Assembly: GCA_965658445.1 (NCBI GenBank)
Contig: CBFHSF010000007.1
Span: forward strand, 1-64,000
Origin: CBFHSF01 sp965658445
GTDB lineage: Bacteria; Bacteroidota; Bacteroidia; Flavobacteriales; Schleiferiaceae
Length of the DNA stretch: 64,000 nt
Reading direction: 5' to 3'
Positions 41,998 through 49,925 of this stretch are shown piece after piece. The notes under the pieces were generated by a model. The model made no database searches. It saw only the letters and a list, made by a program, of their open reading frames with translations, and was not told the DNA's origin. The position numbers and the translations under genes are program-made. How positions within the stretch are numbered: the stretch's first letter is position 1; every line of letters starts with the position of its first letter.

Positions 41998-42309
41998 ATG
42001 TTTGGATTTCTAAAAAAGTTCTTTGGACCTGAAGCGGATTTTCAGGACCTCATACAAAATCAAAAAGCGCATATTGTAGACGTTCGGTCTCCGGGAGAAT
42101 TTGCTTCAGGACATATCAAAGGGTCCGTAAACATTCCCTTGCAGAACGTGGGAAGCAAGGCTTCGGCATTAGCCAAAAAGCAACCTGTAATCGTTTGCTG
42201 TGCCTCTGGAATGCGATCGGGTCAAGCCAAGAGCATTTTAAAATCAAAGGGCGTAGAGCAGGTGTACAACGCCGGTTCTTGGACGTCCCTTCAATCCATT
42301 GTAAAGTAA
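41998..42309 (+). CDS. Single-domain rhodanese, cytoplasmic (copy 2)
   Basis: 103 residues from the ATG at 41998, 4 bp after copy 1; an ATG at 41938 lies inside copy 1. It opens with MFGFLKKFFG, a short amphipathic segment that could touch the membrane, then IVDVRSPGEFASGHIKGSVNIPL and the loop CASGMRSGQA. Probably a tandem duplicate of copy 1. Confidence 0.9.
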   Translation: MFGFLKKFFGPEADFQDLIQNQKAHIVDVRSPGEFASGHIKGSVNIPLQNVGSKASALAKKQPVIVCCASGMRSGQAKSILKSKGVEQVYNAGSWTSLQSIVK

Positions 42310-42332
42310 TTAATCGGAAAAATTATCTCGTT

Positions 42333-42773
42333 ATGAGAATTGTATTAAGCGCTCTTTTAGCCGGTGCCCTTGTAGCATCTTGCGGACAAAAGTCTGCCAC
42401 TTCAACAGAAACAACTCTGGAAACTACACAAGAAAAACCTCAAGTGGAAGCTTTGGTTGCGGAGAACGTAGACGTGGACCAGTTTGCAAAATTGGTTGCC
42501 GCAGGGGAAGGACAGTTGGTGGACGTAAGGACTCCTGATGAGTACGCAGAAGGTCACATTGCCGGAGCTGCCAACATGGATATTTATTCGGAGACTTTTG
42601 AAAGTTCCATCTCAACATTGGACAAGGAAACTCCTGTATACGTTTACTGCCGTTCGGGTGGTCGTTCGGGAAAGGCGATGAAAATGATGAACGACATGGG
42701 CTTTAAAAACGTTTACAATCTTGACGGCGGAATGAACGCTTGGAGCGGAGCCAATCAGCCGGTAGAAAAGTAA
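42333..42773 (+). CDS. Rhodanese-domain lipoprotein (copy 3)
   Basis: 146 residues from the ATG at 42333. The N-terminal peptide MRIVLSALLAGALVASC ends in a lipobox (LVASC), so the protein is expected on the periplasmic side. A ~35-residue Thr/Glu-rich linker precedes the rhodanese domain (LVDVRTPDEYAEGHIAGAANMD, loop CRSGGRSGKA). It is more diverged than copies 1 and 2. Together the three could handle sulfane sulfur on both sides of the membrane (inference). Confidence 0.9.
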   Translation: MRIVLSALLAGALVASCGQKSATSTETTLETTQEKPQVEALVAENVDVDQFAKLVAAGEGQLVDVRTPDEYAEGHIAGAANMDIYSETFESSISTLDKETPVYVYCRSGGRSGKAMKMMNDMGFKNVYNLDGGMNAWSGANQPVEK

Positions 42774-42832
42774 TTGCAATGGCGAAAGTACTTAGTCGCC
42801 ACCTCGTCAAAACCTGTTAACATCATTTGGAT

Positions 42833-43069
42833 ATGAGTTTGAGATTTAAAATTATTGGAATAGGAGCTGTTTTGGGCGCTGCTGCAGGATATGCTTACTA
42901 TTATTACATAGGATGTTCTACGGGTTCGTGCAATATTACTTCAGATCCCATCAATAGTTCGGTTTACGGGCTTATAATGGGGGGGTTGGCCTTGGATTTG
43001 GTCCACGACCTCACCGTCAAAAAAAGAAAGTCTGGTAAAGAGAACAATGATTCACAGGATCAACCCTAA
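42833..43069 (+). CDS. DUF6132-type small membrane protein
   Basis: 78 residues from the ATG at 42833 (a TTG two codons upstream is less likely). Two membrane segments: FKIIGIGAVLGAAAGYAYYY (~5-23) and SVYGLIMGGLALDLV (~43-60), separated by a C-S-T-G-S-C-N-I-T-S loop with two cysteines. This CxTGSCxIT motif is typical of DUF6132, which is often encoded beside rhodanese and thioredoxin genes. The paired cysteines suggest a redox or sulfur role; unproven. Confidence 0.7.
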   Translation: MSLRFKIIGIGAVLGAAAGYAYYYYIGCSTGSCNITSDPINSSVYGLIMGGLALDLVHDLTVKKRKSGKENNDSQDQP

Positions 43070-43074
43070 GCGTT

Positions 43075-43371
43075 ATGGCATCTTTTAAAGATTTAATTTC
43101 TAAAGACAAACCCGTTCTCATTGACTTCTATGCAGATTGGTGTCAGCCTTGTAGAATGATGGCACCCATTCTCAAGGAGGTTTCTGCGAACATGGGGGAT
43201 TCTGTTTCCGTACTAAAGATAGATGTAGACAAGAATCCGCAGTTGGCACAATCGCTTAGTATACAAGGTGTGCCTACGCTGGCCATTTTTAAAAAGGGCG
43301 AAATGTTGTGGAGGGAATCTGGAGTATTGCCGGCACACCAAATTCAACAAATTTTGTCGCGATACGTATAA
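43075..43371 (+). CDS. Thioredoxin
   Basis: 98 residues with active site WCQPC (C23, C26) in DFYADWCQPCRMM and the cis-proline segment GVPTLAIF. No signal peptide, so cytoplasmic. The centre differs from the WCGPC of the housekeeping TrxA (Gln for Gly). It lies 5 bp after the DUF6132 gene and ends the rhodanese operon; it could reduce persulfides formed by the rhodaneses. Confidence 0.93.
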   Translation: MASFKDLISKDKPVLIDFYADWCQPCRMMAPILKEVSANMGDSVSVLKIDVDKNPQLAQSLSIQGVPTLAIFKKGEMLWRESGVLPAHQIQQILSRYV

Positions 43372-43394
43372 GGCGTATTTCGAGGATAAAAAAG

Positions 43395-43420
43395 AAGCCC
43401 CTCTAAATGCAGAGGGGCTT
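43395..43420. terminator. Intrinsic terminator between thioredoxin and ahcY
   Basis: AAGCCCCTCT (43395-43404) pairs with AGAGGGGCTT (43411-43420) around AAATGC; T run follows on the plus strand and an A run precedes it, so it may serve both convergent genes. Confidence 0.88.
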
Positions 43421-43464
43421 TTCTTTTTGCGATTGTGCCCAGTTGAGACCGGACCCCAATTTAT

Positions 43465-44781
43465 TTAGTATCTGTAGTACTCTGGTTTGTATGGACCTTC
43501 TACTGTCACACCGATGTACTCAGCTTGCTCTTCAGAAAGCTTGTCGAGCTCAACACCAATTTTGGCCAAGTGAAGTTCAGCAACTTTTTCATCCAAGTGC
43601 TTAGGCAAAGTGTATACTTCGTTTTTGTACTCTTCTCCTCTGATCCACAACTCGATCTGAGCCAATACTTGGTTGGCAAAAGAGTTAGACATTACAAAAG
43701 AAGGGTGACCCGTAGCACAACCCAAGTTTACCAAGCGACCTTCTGCCAAAAGGATGATGTCCTTTCCGTTTACAGTGTACTTATCAACTTGTGGCTTCAC
43801 TTCTACTTTAGAATCTCCGTGGTTGTCGTTCAACCAAGCTACGTCGATTTCATTGTCAAAGTGTCCAATGTTACATACGATGGTCTTGTCTTTCATGGCA
43901 GAGAAATGCTCTCCCGTGATGATGTCTTTGTTTCCTGTAGCGGTTACCACAATGTCTGCGTGAGAAACTGCGTTAGACATTTTGCGAACTTCAAATCCGT
44001 CCATTGCCGCTTGAAGGGCACAGATAGGATCGATTTCCGTTACGATAACACGAGCGCCAGCTCCTCTCAAAGAAGCAGCCGTTCCCTTACCTACATCTCC
44101 GTATCCAGCAACCACAGCAACTTTACCAGCCATCATTACGTCCGTTGCACGGCGAATGGCATCTACTGCAGATTCTTTACATCCGTACTTGTTGTCGAAC
44201 TTAGACTTGGTAACTGAGTCGTTTACGTTGATGGCAGGAATGGGAAGTGTACCGTTGGTCATGCGCTCGTACAAGCGGTGAACTCCAGTGGTTGTCTCCT
44301 CAGAAATTCCCTTGATGTCCTTTACCAACTCTGGATATCTGTCCAATACCATGTTGGTCAAATCACCACCGTCATCCAAAATCATGTTCAATGGCTGGCG
44401 ATCTTCTCCGAAGAAAAGAGTCTGCTCAATACACCAATCAAATTCCTCTTCGTTCATGCCCTTCCAAGCGTAAACAGGAATTCCCGCTTCTGCGATGGCA
44501 GAGGCTGCGTGATCTTGGGTTGAGAAAATATTACAAGAAGACCAAGTTACCTCGGCTCCCAATTCAATTAAAGTCTCGATGAGTACCGCGGTTTGGATGG
44601 TCATGTGAAGACATCCTGCGATACGCGCTCCTTTAAGGGGTTTGTCAGCTCCAAATTCTTCGCGCAAAGACATAAGCCCTGGCATTTCAGCTTCTGCTAA
44701 CTCAATTTCTAATCTTCCCCATTTAGCCAAAGAAATGTCTTTAACTTTGTATGGAACGTACGTTTGCGTAGTTTCGTTCAT
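43465..44781 (-). CDS. ahcY: S-adenosylhomocysteine hydrolase
   Basis: 438 residues. Family blocks: GCLHMTIQTAVLIETL, WSSCNIFSTQDHAAAA-like (SSCNIFSTQDHAASAI), the NAD motif VAVVAGYGDVGKGTA, VTATGNKDII, and the C-terminal DKLSEEQAEYIGVTVEGPYKPEYYRY. It cleaves S-adenosylhomocysteine to adenosine and homocysteine with bound NAD, relieving methyltransferase inhibition. Length and end match the bacterial enzyme. A TATATTTG box lies 29 bp upstream on the minus strand. Confidence 0.98.
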   Translation of the reverse strand: MNETTQTYVPYKVKDISLAKWGRLEIELAEAEMPGLMSLREEFGADKPLKGARIAGCLHMTIQTAVLIETLIELGAEVTWSSCNIFSTQDHAASAIAEAGIPVYAWKGMNEEEFDWCIEQTLFFGEDRQPLNMILDDGGDLTNMVLDRYPELVKDIKGISEETTTGVHRLYERMTNGTLPIPAINVNDSVTKSKFDNKYGCKESAVDAIRRATDVMMAGKVAVVAGYGDVGKGTAASLRGAGARVIVTEIDPICALQAAMDGFEVRKMSNAVSHADIVVTATGNKDIITGEHFSAMKDKTIVCNIGHFDNEIDVAWLNDNHGDSKVEVKPQVDKYTVNGKDIILLAEGRLVNLGCATGHPSFVMSNSFANQVLAQIELWIRGEEYKNEVYTLPKHLDEKVAELHLAKIGVELDKLSEEQAEYIGVTVEGPYKPEYYRY

Positions 44782-44809
44782 GATCTGTAATTCGTTTTTT
44801 TGACGTTTG

Positions 44810-44817
44810 CAAATATA
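44810..44817 (-). promoter_or_regulatory. Candidate -7 promoter element of ahcY
   Basis: Reads TATATTTG on the minus strand, matching TAnnTTTG, 29 bp before the ahcY start. Confidence 0.5.
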
Positions 44818-44840
44818 ACAACTTTGAAGTCAAGGGGTTT

Positions 44841-45467
44841 ATGAATAAGGCTAATATTATGGAGTTTTCTTTTGGTCGTGGACCTGTCAAGGGCTGTTTG
44901 ACCTATTTTGACGAGGTTCCAACGCCACCCCTTCCCATGAAACTCTGCTCGAGAGATCAAGAGGCGCAAGAAAATTTTTCCCATCCCAGCTCCTTAAAGA
45001 GTTTTTATTCTGCCCGATATGCCGCGGCTCAAATCGTAGATCCTCAGACCATCATTTACCAAGGGCAACGCCCCATGTTGAACAACGGCAAGCATTTGAG
45101 TTTGTCCCATACACACGGTTGGGGCGCCGCCGTGACCGGTAAAATGGCTGTGGGTGTAGATATTGAGTTAGAGCGTCCAAAGATTTCGGTTGTGGCCCCC
45201 AAATTTGTGAATGAATACGAAAGGACGTGGGTCGATTCTCAAACTACTCTGCACGCCCATGTCATTTGGGGTGCCAAAGAAAGTATTTTTAAAATGTACG
45301 CCTTGGGAGGGGTTGATTTTAAGGCACATATAAAGGTTATGGGACCTCCTTCAGGAACTGATGGAGCCTTCGAGGCCAAGTTTGTGAAGATGGGAGAAGA
45401 ATTCTCAGCTCAGATGTACTATCAAAAAATAGAAGATATCCACGTGGTATTCGGTTTTAGAATTTGA
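44841..45467 (+). CDS. 4'-phosphopantetheinyl transferase superfamily protein
   Basis: 208 residues (alternative start ATG at 44859, MEFSFG). The Sfp/AcpS-superfamily signatures are visible: LSLSHTHGWGAA, the Mg-binding GVDIELE, and WGAKESIFKMYALGGVDF. It transfers 4'-phosphopantetheine from CoA to carrier-protein serines. It belongs to the short single-copy Bacteroidota type that may act on fatty-acid ACP. Divergent from ahcY. Confidence 0.9.
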   Translation: MNKANIMEFSFGRGPVKGCLTYFDEVPTPPLPMKLCSRDQEAQENFSHPSSLKSFYSARYAAAQIVDPQTIIYQGQRPMLNNGKHLSLSHTHGWGAAVTGKMAVGVDIELERPKISVVAPKFVNEYERTWVDSQTTLHAHVIWGAKESIFKMYALGGVDFKAHIKVMGPPSGTDGAFEAKFVKMGEEFSAQMYYQKIEDIHVVFGFRI

Positions 45468-45513
45468 AAATTTGCATCTTTGCTCTAGCGCATTTGACAA
45501 AAGAAAACCAAAC

Positions 45514-46251
45514 ATGAGTCTTCACCCTGTTCAAGATATGTTTACTGCTGCTTTAGAAAAGCCACAGTTGGCTATTCTCATTGACCCCGACAAACCGGGC
45601 AATGAGTTAGTGGACACATTGGGTGATACCATTGAAAAATCAGGGGTCTCTCTAATTTTTTTAGGAGGCAGTCTTTTGACGAGTTATGAGATAGAGGACA
45701 AGATTTCTCAATTGCGAAAGGTAACGGACGCCAAGATTGTCATGTTTCCTGGAGCGGTTCCTCAGGTTTGTGCCGATGCCGATGCCACCTTGTTTATGTC
45801 CTTGCTTTCGGGTCGCAATCCCGAATTGCTCATTGGACAGCAAGTCATAGCAGCACCTCTCGTACGACAAATGGGAATTGAAGCCGTTTCTACCGGCTAC
45901 ATGATTGTGGATGGTGGAAGACCTACTACTGCCAGTTACATGTCGGGAAGTGCTCCCATTCCAAGAGACAAACCTGAAATCGCGGCGTGTACTGCAATGG
46001 CAGGTGAGATGTTGGGAATGAGGAATATGTATTTGGATGCGGGTTCAGGAGCTCAGAATCACGTGCCTCTAGAAATGATTGCTGCGGTAAGAAAGTCCGT
46101 AAACACTCCCATTATTGTGGGAGGAGGAATTCGCACCCCACAACAAGCAGAATCTGTGGTAGAAGCGGGTGCAAGCATTGTGGTAGTGGGAAATGCAACA
46201 GAATCCAATCCCAATCTCATTAGAGATTTATCTCAAGTAATTACCGCGTGA
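45514..46251 (+). CDS. PcrB/GGGP-synthase-family prenylglyceryl phosphate synthase
   Basis: 245 residues from the ATG at 45514 (a TTG at 45472 would overlap the candidate promoter). TIM-barrel features of the family: AILIDPDKPG, FLGGSLLTSYE, MFPGAVPQV, YLDAGSGA and IIVGGGIRTPQQAESVVEAGASIVVVGNA. Archaeal GGGPS links geranylgeranyl diphosphate to sn-glycerol-1-phosphate; PcrB uses heptaprenyl diphosphate. The Bacteroidota substrate is uncertain. A CATCTTTG box at 45475-45482 may be its promoter. Overlaps the next gene by 4 bp. Confidence 0.88.
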   Translation: MSLHPVQDMFTAALEKPQLAILIDPDKPGNELVDTLGDTIEKSGVSLIFLGGSLLTSYEIEDKISQLRKVTDAKIVMFPGAVPQVCADADATLFMSLLSGRNPELLIGQQVIAAPLVRQMGIEAVSTGYMIVDGGRPTTASYMSGSAPIPRDKPEIAACTAMAGEMLGMRNMYLDAGSGAQNHVPLEMIAAVRKSVNTPIIVGGGIRTPQQAESVVEAGASIVVVGNATESNPNLIRDLSQVITA

Positions 46252-46514
46252 AAACATCCGTAGAAATATCCATGTATCCTCTTAAAGATGGATACCTCGA
46301 TGCCATACAGCGATTTATAGACCGTCTTAAAACTCACAGCAGTTTCGAGGTTCGCGTCAACGGAATGAGTACTCAGCTCTTTGGACCGTATGATGCTGTT
46401 TGGTCTGTCTTGCCAGGTGAAATGAAAAAGTCTTACCAAGAGGAAGGGTCCATTTCCTTTATGGTAAAGGTTTTAGGAGTGGATGTGTCCCAGTATGTGG
46501 ATGACAATCCCTAG
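46248..46514 (+). CDS. Thiamine-binding-like (YkoF/MTH1187-type) protein
   Basis: 88 residues from a GTG start in a GTGA overlap with the preceding stop. The ferredoxin-like pattern VEISMYPLKDGYLDAIQRFIDRL, VNGMSTQLFGPYDAVWSVL fits the thiamine-binding YkoF/MTH1187 family. Its location 2 genes from a TPP riboswitch supports a thiamine link. Function in transport or buffering is inference. Confidence 0.75.
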   Translation: MKTSVEISMYPLKDGYLDAIQRFIDRLKTHSSFEVRVNGMSTQLFGPYDAVWSVLPGEMKKSYQEEGSISFMVKVLGVDVSQYVDDNP

Positions 46515-46565
46515 TGCAGTTTATAGAATACACTGAGGCAAGAACTCAAGCAAGGAAAAAATCTC

Positions 46566-47084
46566 ATGAAAAGAGCGGTCATCACAGGCCCTGAATCCAG
46601 CGGTAAATCTTCGCTATCAAAATACTTAAGTCAGTATTACAACTTTCCCTACGTGGCAGAATACGCTAGGGAATACCTGTCCATTAACGGTCCCAAGTAC
46701 ACAGCTGAGGAAGTGGAAATGATGGGTGTAAAACAAGTGGCCAAGAATGCCGAGCCGATTTCTACTGGAGTTATTTGCGATACCGATGCCTTGACGTATT
46801 GCATTTGGTATGAAGTAGCCTATGGAAAGAGATCCGAGGTCTTAGAGTCGGCCTTACGTGATTCGATCCCACATTGTTATTTGTTGATGTCTCCCGATTT
46901 GCCATGGGTGCCAGACCCACTGAGAGAGCATCCAACCCAAAGACAGGAGCTTTTTGAATTGTACCTCAAAAGGTTGCAGGACATGGACGTTCTCTTTGCC
47001 ATTGTTGAAGGGACCGAAACCGTAGACAGACAGAATCTAGCCGTAAAAAAACTCACCAATATGGGGTTTGGCCCCAAATTGTAG
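46566..47084 (+). CDS. NadR-type (nicotinamide-riboside-kinase-like) ATPase
   Basis: 172 residues. P-loop GPESSGKSS (~8-16), VAEYAREYL, CDTDALTYCIWYEVAYG, and the lid motif LPWVPDPLREHPTQRQELF match the C-terminal kinase domain of NadR, present here without the N-terminal adenylyltransferase. In Bacteroidota this stand-alone kinase often clusters with thiamine or nicotinamide-riboside uptake genes. Its neighbours, a thiamine-binding-like protein and a TPP-riboswitch-controlled receptor, favour thiamine salvage; substrate unproven. The TPP-riboswitch promoter starts at its stop codon. Confidence 0.8.
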   Translation: MKRAVITGPESSGKSSLSKYLSQYYNFPYVAEYAREYLSINGPKYTAEEVEMMGVKQVAKNAEPISTGVICDTDALTYCIWYEVAYGKRSEVLESALRDSIPHCYLLMSPDLPWVPDPLREHPTQRQELFELYLKRLQDMDVLFAIVEGTETVDRQNLAVKKLTNMGFGPKL

Positions 47085-47086
47085 AG

Positions 47087-47094
47087 TATATTTG
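47087..47094 (+). promoter_or_regulatory. Candidate -7 promoter element ahead of the TPP riboswitch
   Basis: TATATTTG matches TAnnTTTG right after the kinase stop; transcription would begin near 47100, a few bases before the aptamer. Confidence 0.55.
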
Positions 47095-47102
47095 CCGCCA
47101 AT

Positions 47103-47184
47103 ATCTCAAAGGGGTGCCCAAAGCGAAAGCCAGAGGGCTGAGATCATACCCGTAGAACCTGGACAGGTAATGCTGTCAAGGGAT
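47103..47184 (+). ncRNA. TPP riboswitch (THI element)
   Basis: The conserved thi-box core is present: GGGGTGCCC (P2 5' side, ~47111-47119), a P3 insert, GGGCTGAGA (~47135-47143) with the pyrimidine-sensing CTGAGA, ATACCC, GAACCTG and the P4/P5 hairpin with GGACAGG...CTGTC. P1 can form between ATCTC (47103-47107) and GGGAT (47180-47184). The ~70-base expression platform to 47255 holds a GCGA/TCGC hairpin (~47214-47225) but no obvious T-rich terminator, so translational control is more likely. Confidence 0.93.
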
Positions 47185-47255
47185 GATGGAAATTCTAATT
47201 TTAAATTTTAACGAGCGAGTAATCGCCCCTATTATTTGTGGTAATTCATTTTATC

Positions 47256-49649
47256 ATGAAGAAGCTTTTACTTTTTTGTTTGCTAATGGCTCAAGTTCCT
47301 ATTTGGGCACAAAGCGTATTTCTCGGCAAAGTTCTCGATGCCGAAACCAAACAACCACTTTCTGGTGCCCACGTTCAGGTGGGAGACAAAGACCAACAGC
47401 TGACCACAAGTGAGTCCGGAGAATTTACCGTGCGCACAGGTCAGGCAGAATCACTTTCTGTGACCATTACTTTTGTAGGCTATGCTGATGTCGTTGAGAC
47501 GGTTGACCTCGGTGAATACCCCGAGGGAAAAGTCTTTTTTATGGCGGCAGTTTCTGAAGAATTGCAAGCTGTAGAAATTTCTGCCTTGCGCGCAGATGAG
47601 AAGACTCCAATCGCCTACACGGATTTGGATCGCTCAGACTTGGCCACGTTGAACACCGGTCAGGACATTCCTTTTATTTTACAAAACACGCCTTCTGTTG
47701 TGGCGTCTTCTGACGCGGGAGCGGGAATTGGTTACACGGGACTTCGCATCCGTGGTTCGGACCAAACACGCATCAATGTAACCGTAAACGGTGTGCCCAT
47801 CAACGACCCAGAATCTCACGGTGTCTTTTGGGTAAACATGCCCGATTTAACTTCTTCACTAAACAGTGTTCAGGTACAAAGAGGAGTAGGTACTTCAACC
47901 AACGGTGCCGGTGCTTTTGGTGCTTCCATCAACATGGAGACCAATACATTAGAAAAGAAGCCTTATGGCGAAGTAGCCATTGGTGGAGGTTCATTTAATA
48001 CACAGAGATACTCTGTTGGATTTGGAACGGGACTCATCAATAACCATTGGGTTCTTCAAGGACGTGCCTCTATGATCAAATCAGACGGTTGGATTGACAG
48101 AGCGTCTTCTGATCTTAGATCGTACTTTTTGACGGGAGGATTTGTTTCTGAAAACACGACGGTAAAGGCTGTTGTTTTTGGCGGGAGAGAAAAGACGTAT
48201 CAGTCATGGAACGGAACCGATTCAGCTACCTATGCTACTAACCCAACATTTAACTCTGCCGGTGCCATCTACAATGCAGATGGAAGTATTAGTTACTACG
48301 ACAATGAAGTAGACAACTACGGTCAAGATCACTACCAGTTGCACTTGAATCACCAGATGTCTGAAGACTTCTCTTTCAACGTAAGTGGATTTTACACGCG
48401 CGGAAAGGGTTATTACGAGCAGTATCGTCAGGATGATGAGTTGAGAGCGTATGGAATTGATCCCGTTATTGTGGGCGGAGATACCATTACCAACTCGGAC
48501 TTGATCCGTCGTCTTTGGTTGGATAATCACTTCTACGGAGTAAACATCAATACCACGTACCAAGCCAATGATTTCGCATTGGTAGTAGGTGGAGGTGTGA
48601 GCCAATACCTTGGGGGTCACTTTGGTGATTTGCAGTGGGCTCGCTTTGCCGGTGATTCTGAATTGAGAGACTCTTTCTACTTCAACGAGAGCAAGAAGTT
48701 AGACTACAATGCCTTCGCCAAATTGAACTACTCTTTCAACTCTAAGTTGAACGCATACGTTGACCTTCAGGTAAGAGGTGTTGATTACAGAGGTGAGGGA
48801 TGGGACAGGGATTCTGCCCGAATTGACTTTGACGATAACTTCCTCTTCTTAAACCCTAAATTGGGTGTGAACTACCAAGTGAACGATGCAGATCGTGCCT
48901 ACTTCTCTGTTGCCATGGCCAACAAAGAGCCCAACCGCTCGGATTACACAGACGCTCCTGCGGGTGAAAAACCAGAGCACGAAACGCTTCTAGACTTTGA
49001 GTTGGGATATCAGTCTACAGGTCAGAAGATTTCATATGAAGCCAATGCATTTGTCATGTTCTACACCAACCAATTGGTGTTGACCGGAGCCATCAACGAC
49101 GTAGGTGCACCTGTACGCGACAACGTAGGGAACTCTACCCGCATGGGGATTGAATTGTCTGCCAACTACATGGCGACTTCATGGTTCTCTGTATTGCCAA
49201 CCATTACCTACAGCCAAAGCCGCAACCAAGATATGATCTTGGACAACGGTACAGACCTGGAAAACTTGGGATCGACTCGTATTTCTTTCTCACCAGATCT
49301 CATTGCCAACCTTGTGTTGGAATTCCGTCCAGTAAAAGATTTGTCTGTTCAGTGGATCGCTCGTTACGTATCGGATCAGTACTTGACCAACTTCACCGAT
49401 CCTTCGGCGGAGACTCCACAGTACCAAAATTTACAGTTGCCCGCGTACTTTGTAAACGATTTCCGCATCGAGTACACTCCGAATATTCCAACCTTGGAGT
49501 CTAGCCGTTTCTACATTCAGGTAAACAACATTTTGTCTGAAGAGTACGCTAGCAATGGTTACTCATACGAGTGGGCAGGAGCCTATTACATGGGATTCTA
49601 CCCACAAGCTCCTGCTAACTTCTTAGCTGGGTTTGCGGTTTCGTTCTAG
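47256..49649 (+). CDS. TonB-dependent outer-membrane receptor, probably for thiamine
   Basis: 797 residues from the ATG at 47256 (MKKLLLFCLLMAQVPIWAQ signal peptide; an upstream GTG at 47238 is less likely). A CarboxypepD_reg-like domain (~20-100: GKVLDAETKQPLSGAHVQV, ITFVGY) precedes the plug (~115-240: NTPSVVASSDAGAGIGYTGLRIRGSDQTRINVTVNGVPINDPESHG) and a 22-strand barrel ending in FAVSF. Such receptors import ligands with TonB energy. The TPP riboswitch makes thiamine the likely ligand, as in the riboswitch-controlled receptors known from Bacteroidota. No inner-membrane PnuT-type transporter follows here. Confidence 0.9.
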   Translation: MKKLLLFCLLMAQVPIWAQSVFLGKVLDAETKQPLSGAHVQVGDKDQQLTTSESGEFTVRTGQAESLSVTITFVGYADVVETVDLGEYPEGKVFFMAAVSEELQAVEISALRADEKTPIAYTDLDRSDLATLNTGQDIPFILQNTPSVVASSDAGAGIGYTGLRIRGSDQTRINVTVNGVPINDPESHGVFWVNMPDLTSSLNSVQVQRGVGTSTNGAGAFGASINMETNTLEKKPYGEVAIGGGSFNTQRYSVGFGTGLINNHWVLQGRASMIKSDGWIDRASSDLRSYFLTGGFVSENTTVKAVVFGGREKTYQSWNGTDSATYATNPTFNSAGAIYNADGSISYYDNEVDNYGQDHYQLHLNHQMSEDFSFNVSGFYTRGKGYYEQYRQDDELRAYGIDPVIVGGDTITNSDLIRRLWLDNHFYGVNINTTYQANDFALVVGGGVSQYLGGHFGDLQWARFAGDSELRDSFYFNESKKLDYNAFAKLNYSFNSKLNAYVDLQVRGVDYRGEGWDRDSARIDFDDNFLFLNPKLGVNYQVNDADRAYFSVAMANKEPNRSDYTDAPAGEKPEHETLLDFELGYQSTGQKISYEANAFVMFYTNQLVLTGAINDVGAPVRDNVGNSTRMGIELSANYMATSWFSVLPTITYSQSRNQDMILDNGTDLENLGSTRISFSPDLIANLVLEFRPVKDLSVQWIARYVSDQYLTNFTDPSAETPQYQNLQLPAYFVNDFRIEYTPNIPTLESSRFYIQVNNILSEEYASNGYSYEWAGAYYMGFYPQAPANFLAGFAVSF

Positions 49650-49693
49650 TGACTAGTAACTGGTGACTGGTGACTTCCCGACAATTGTCGGGA
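49648..49693. repeat. Four tandem 7-mers followed by an 18-bp palindrome
   Basis: AGTGACT, AGTAACT, GGTGACT and GGTGACT (49648-49675) lie head to tail, starting inside the receptor stop codon. They run into the perfect palindrome TCCCGACAATTGTCGGGA (49676-49693). There is no T run, so it is not a simple terminator. The look is that of a dispersed repeat unit or transposon remnant. Confidence 0.6.
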
Positions 49694-49732
49694 TGGTGAT
49701 TGGAAAACAAGGTTTTAAACCATAAATATCAC

Positions 49733-49778
49733 AATCCCCGTTTGGTGAAATTTGGTGAAAACTGGGAGGGGATTTTTT
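49733..49778 (+). terminator. Possible terminator after the receptor gene
   Basis: AATCCCC (49733-49739) pairs with GGGGATT (49768-49774) and a T run follows; the 28-base loop contains the direct repeat TTTGGTGAAA twice (49741, 49751). Loop length is long for a terminator. Confidence 0.5.
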
Positions 49779-49882
49779 GTGGAAGCGTGTTTGGTAAACC
49801 AGTCTATCCGTTTGAAATCGATTGTTTGCCGGAATTTACTTGGCCGTTGCCCTAGTTTTGAAAATGAGTGTTACGTTTGAGT

Positions 49883-49899
49883 GTTCCCGAAATGGGAAC
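49883..49899. promoter_or_regulatory. Probable operator of higBA
   Basis: GTTCCC (49883-49888) and GGGAAC (49894-49899) are perfect arms with spacer GAAAT, 7 bp upstream of the TATTTTTG box, a position where antitoxin HigA could repress the module. Confidence 0.55.
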
Positions 49900-49906
49900 T
49901 TTTTTG

Positions 49907-49914
49907 TATTTTTG
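49907..49914 (+). promoter_or_regulatory. Candidate -7 promoter element of higBA
   Basis: TATTTTTG matches TAnnTTTG, 11 bp before the higB ATG. Confidence 0.55.
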
Positions 49915-49925
49915 TTTTCTGACTG

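Noticed and set aside
47183..47413. Small open frame beginning at the end of the TPP aptamer
   Set aside because: It runs out of frame into the receptor signal peptide and has no recognisable product; a regulatory leader peptide cannot be excluded but is not supported.
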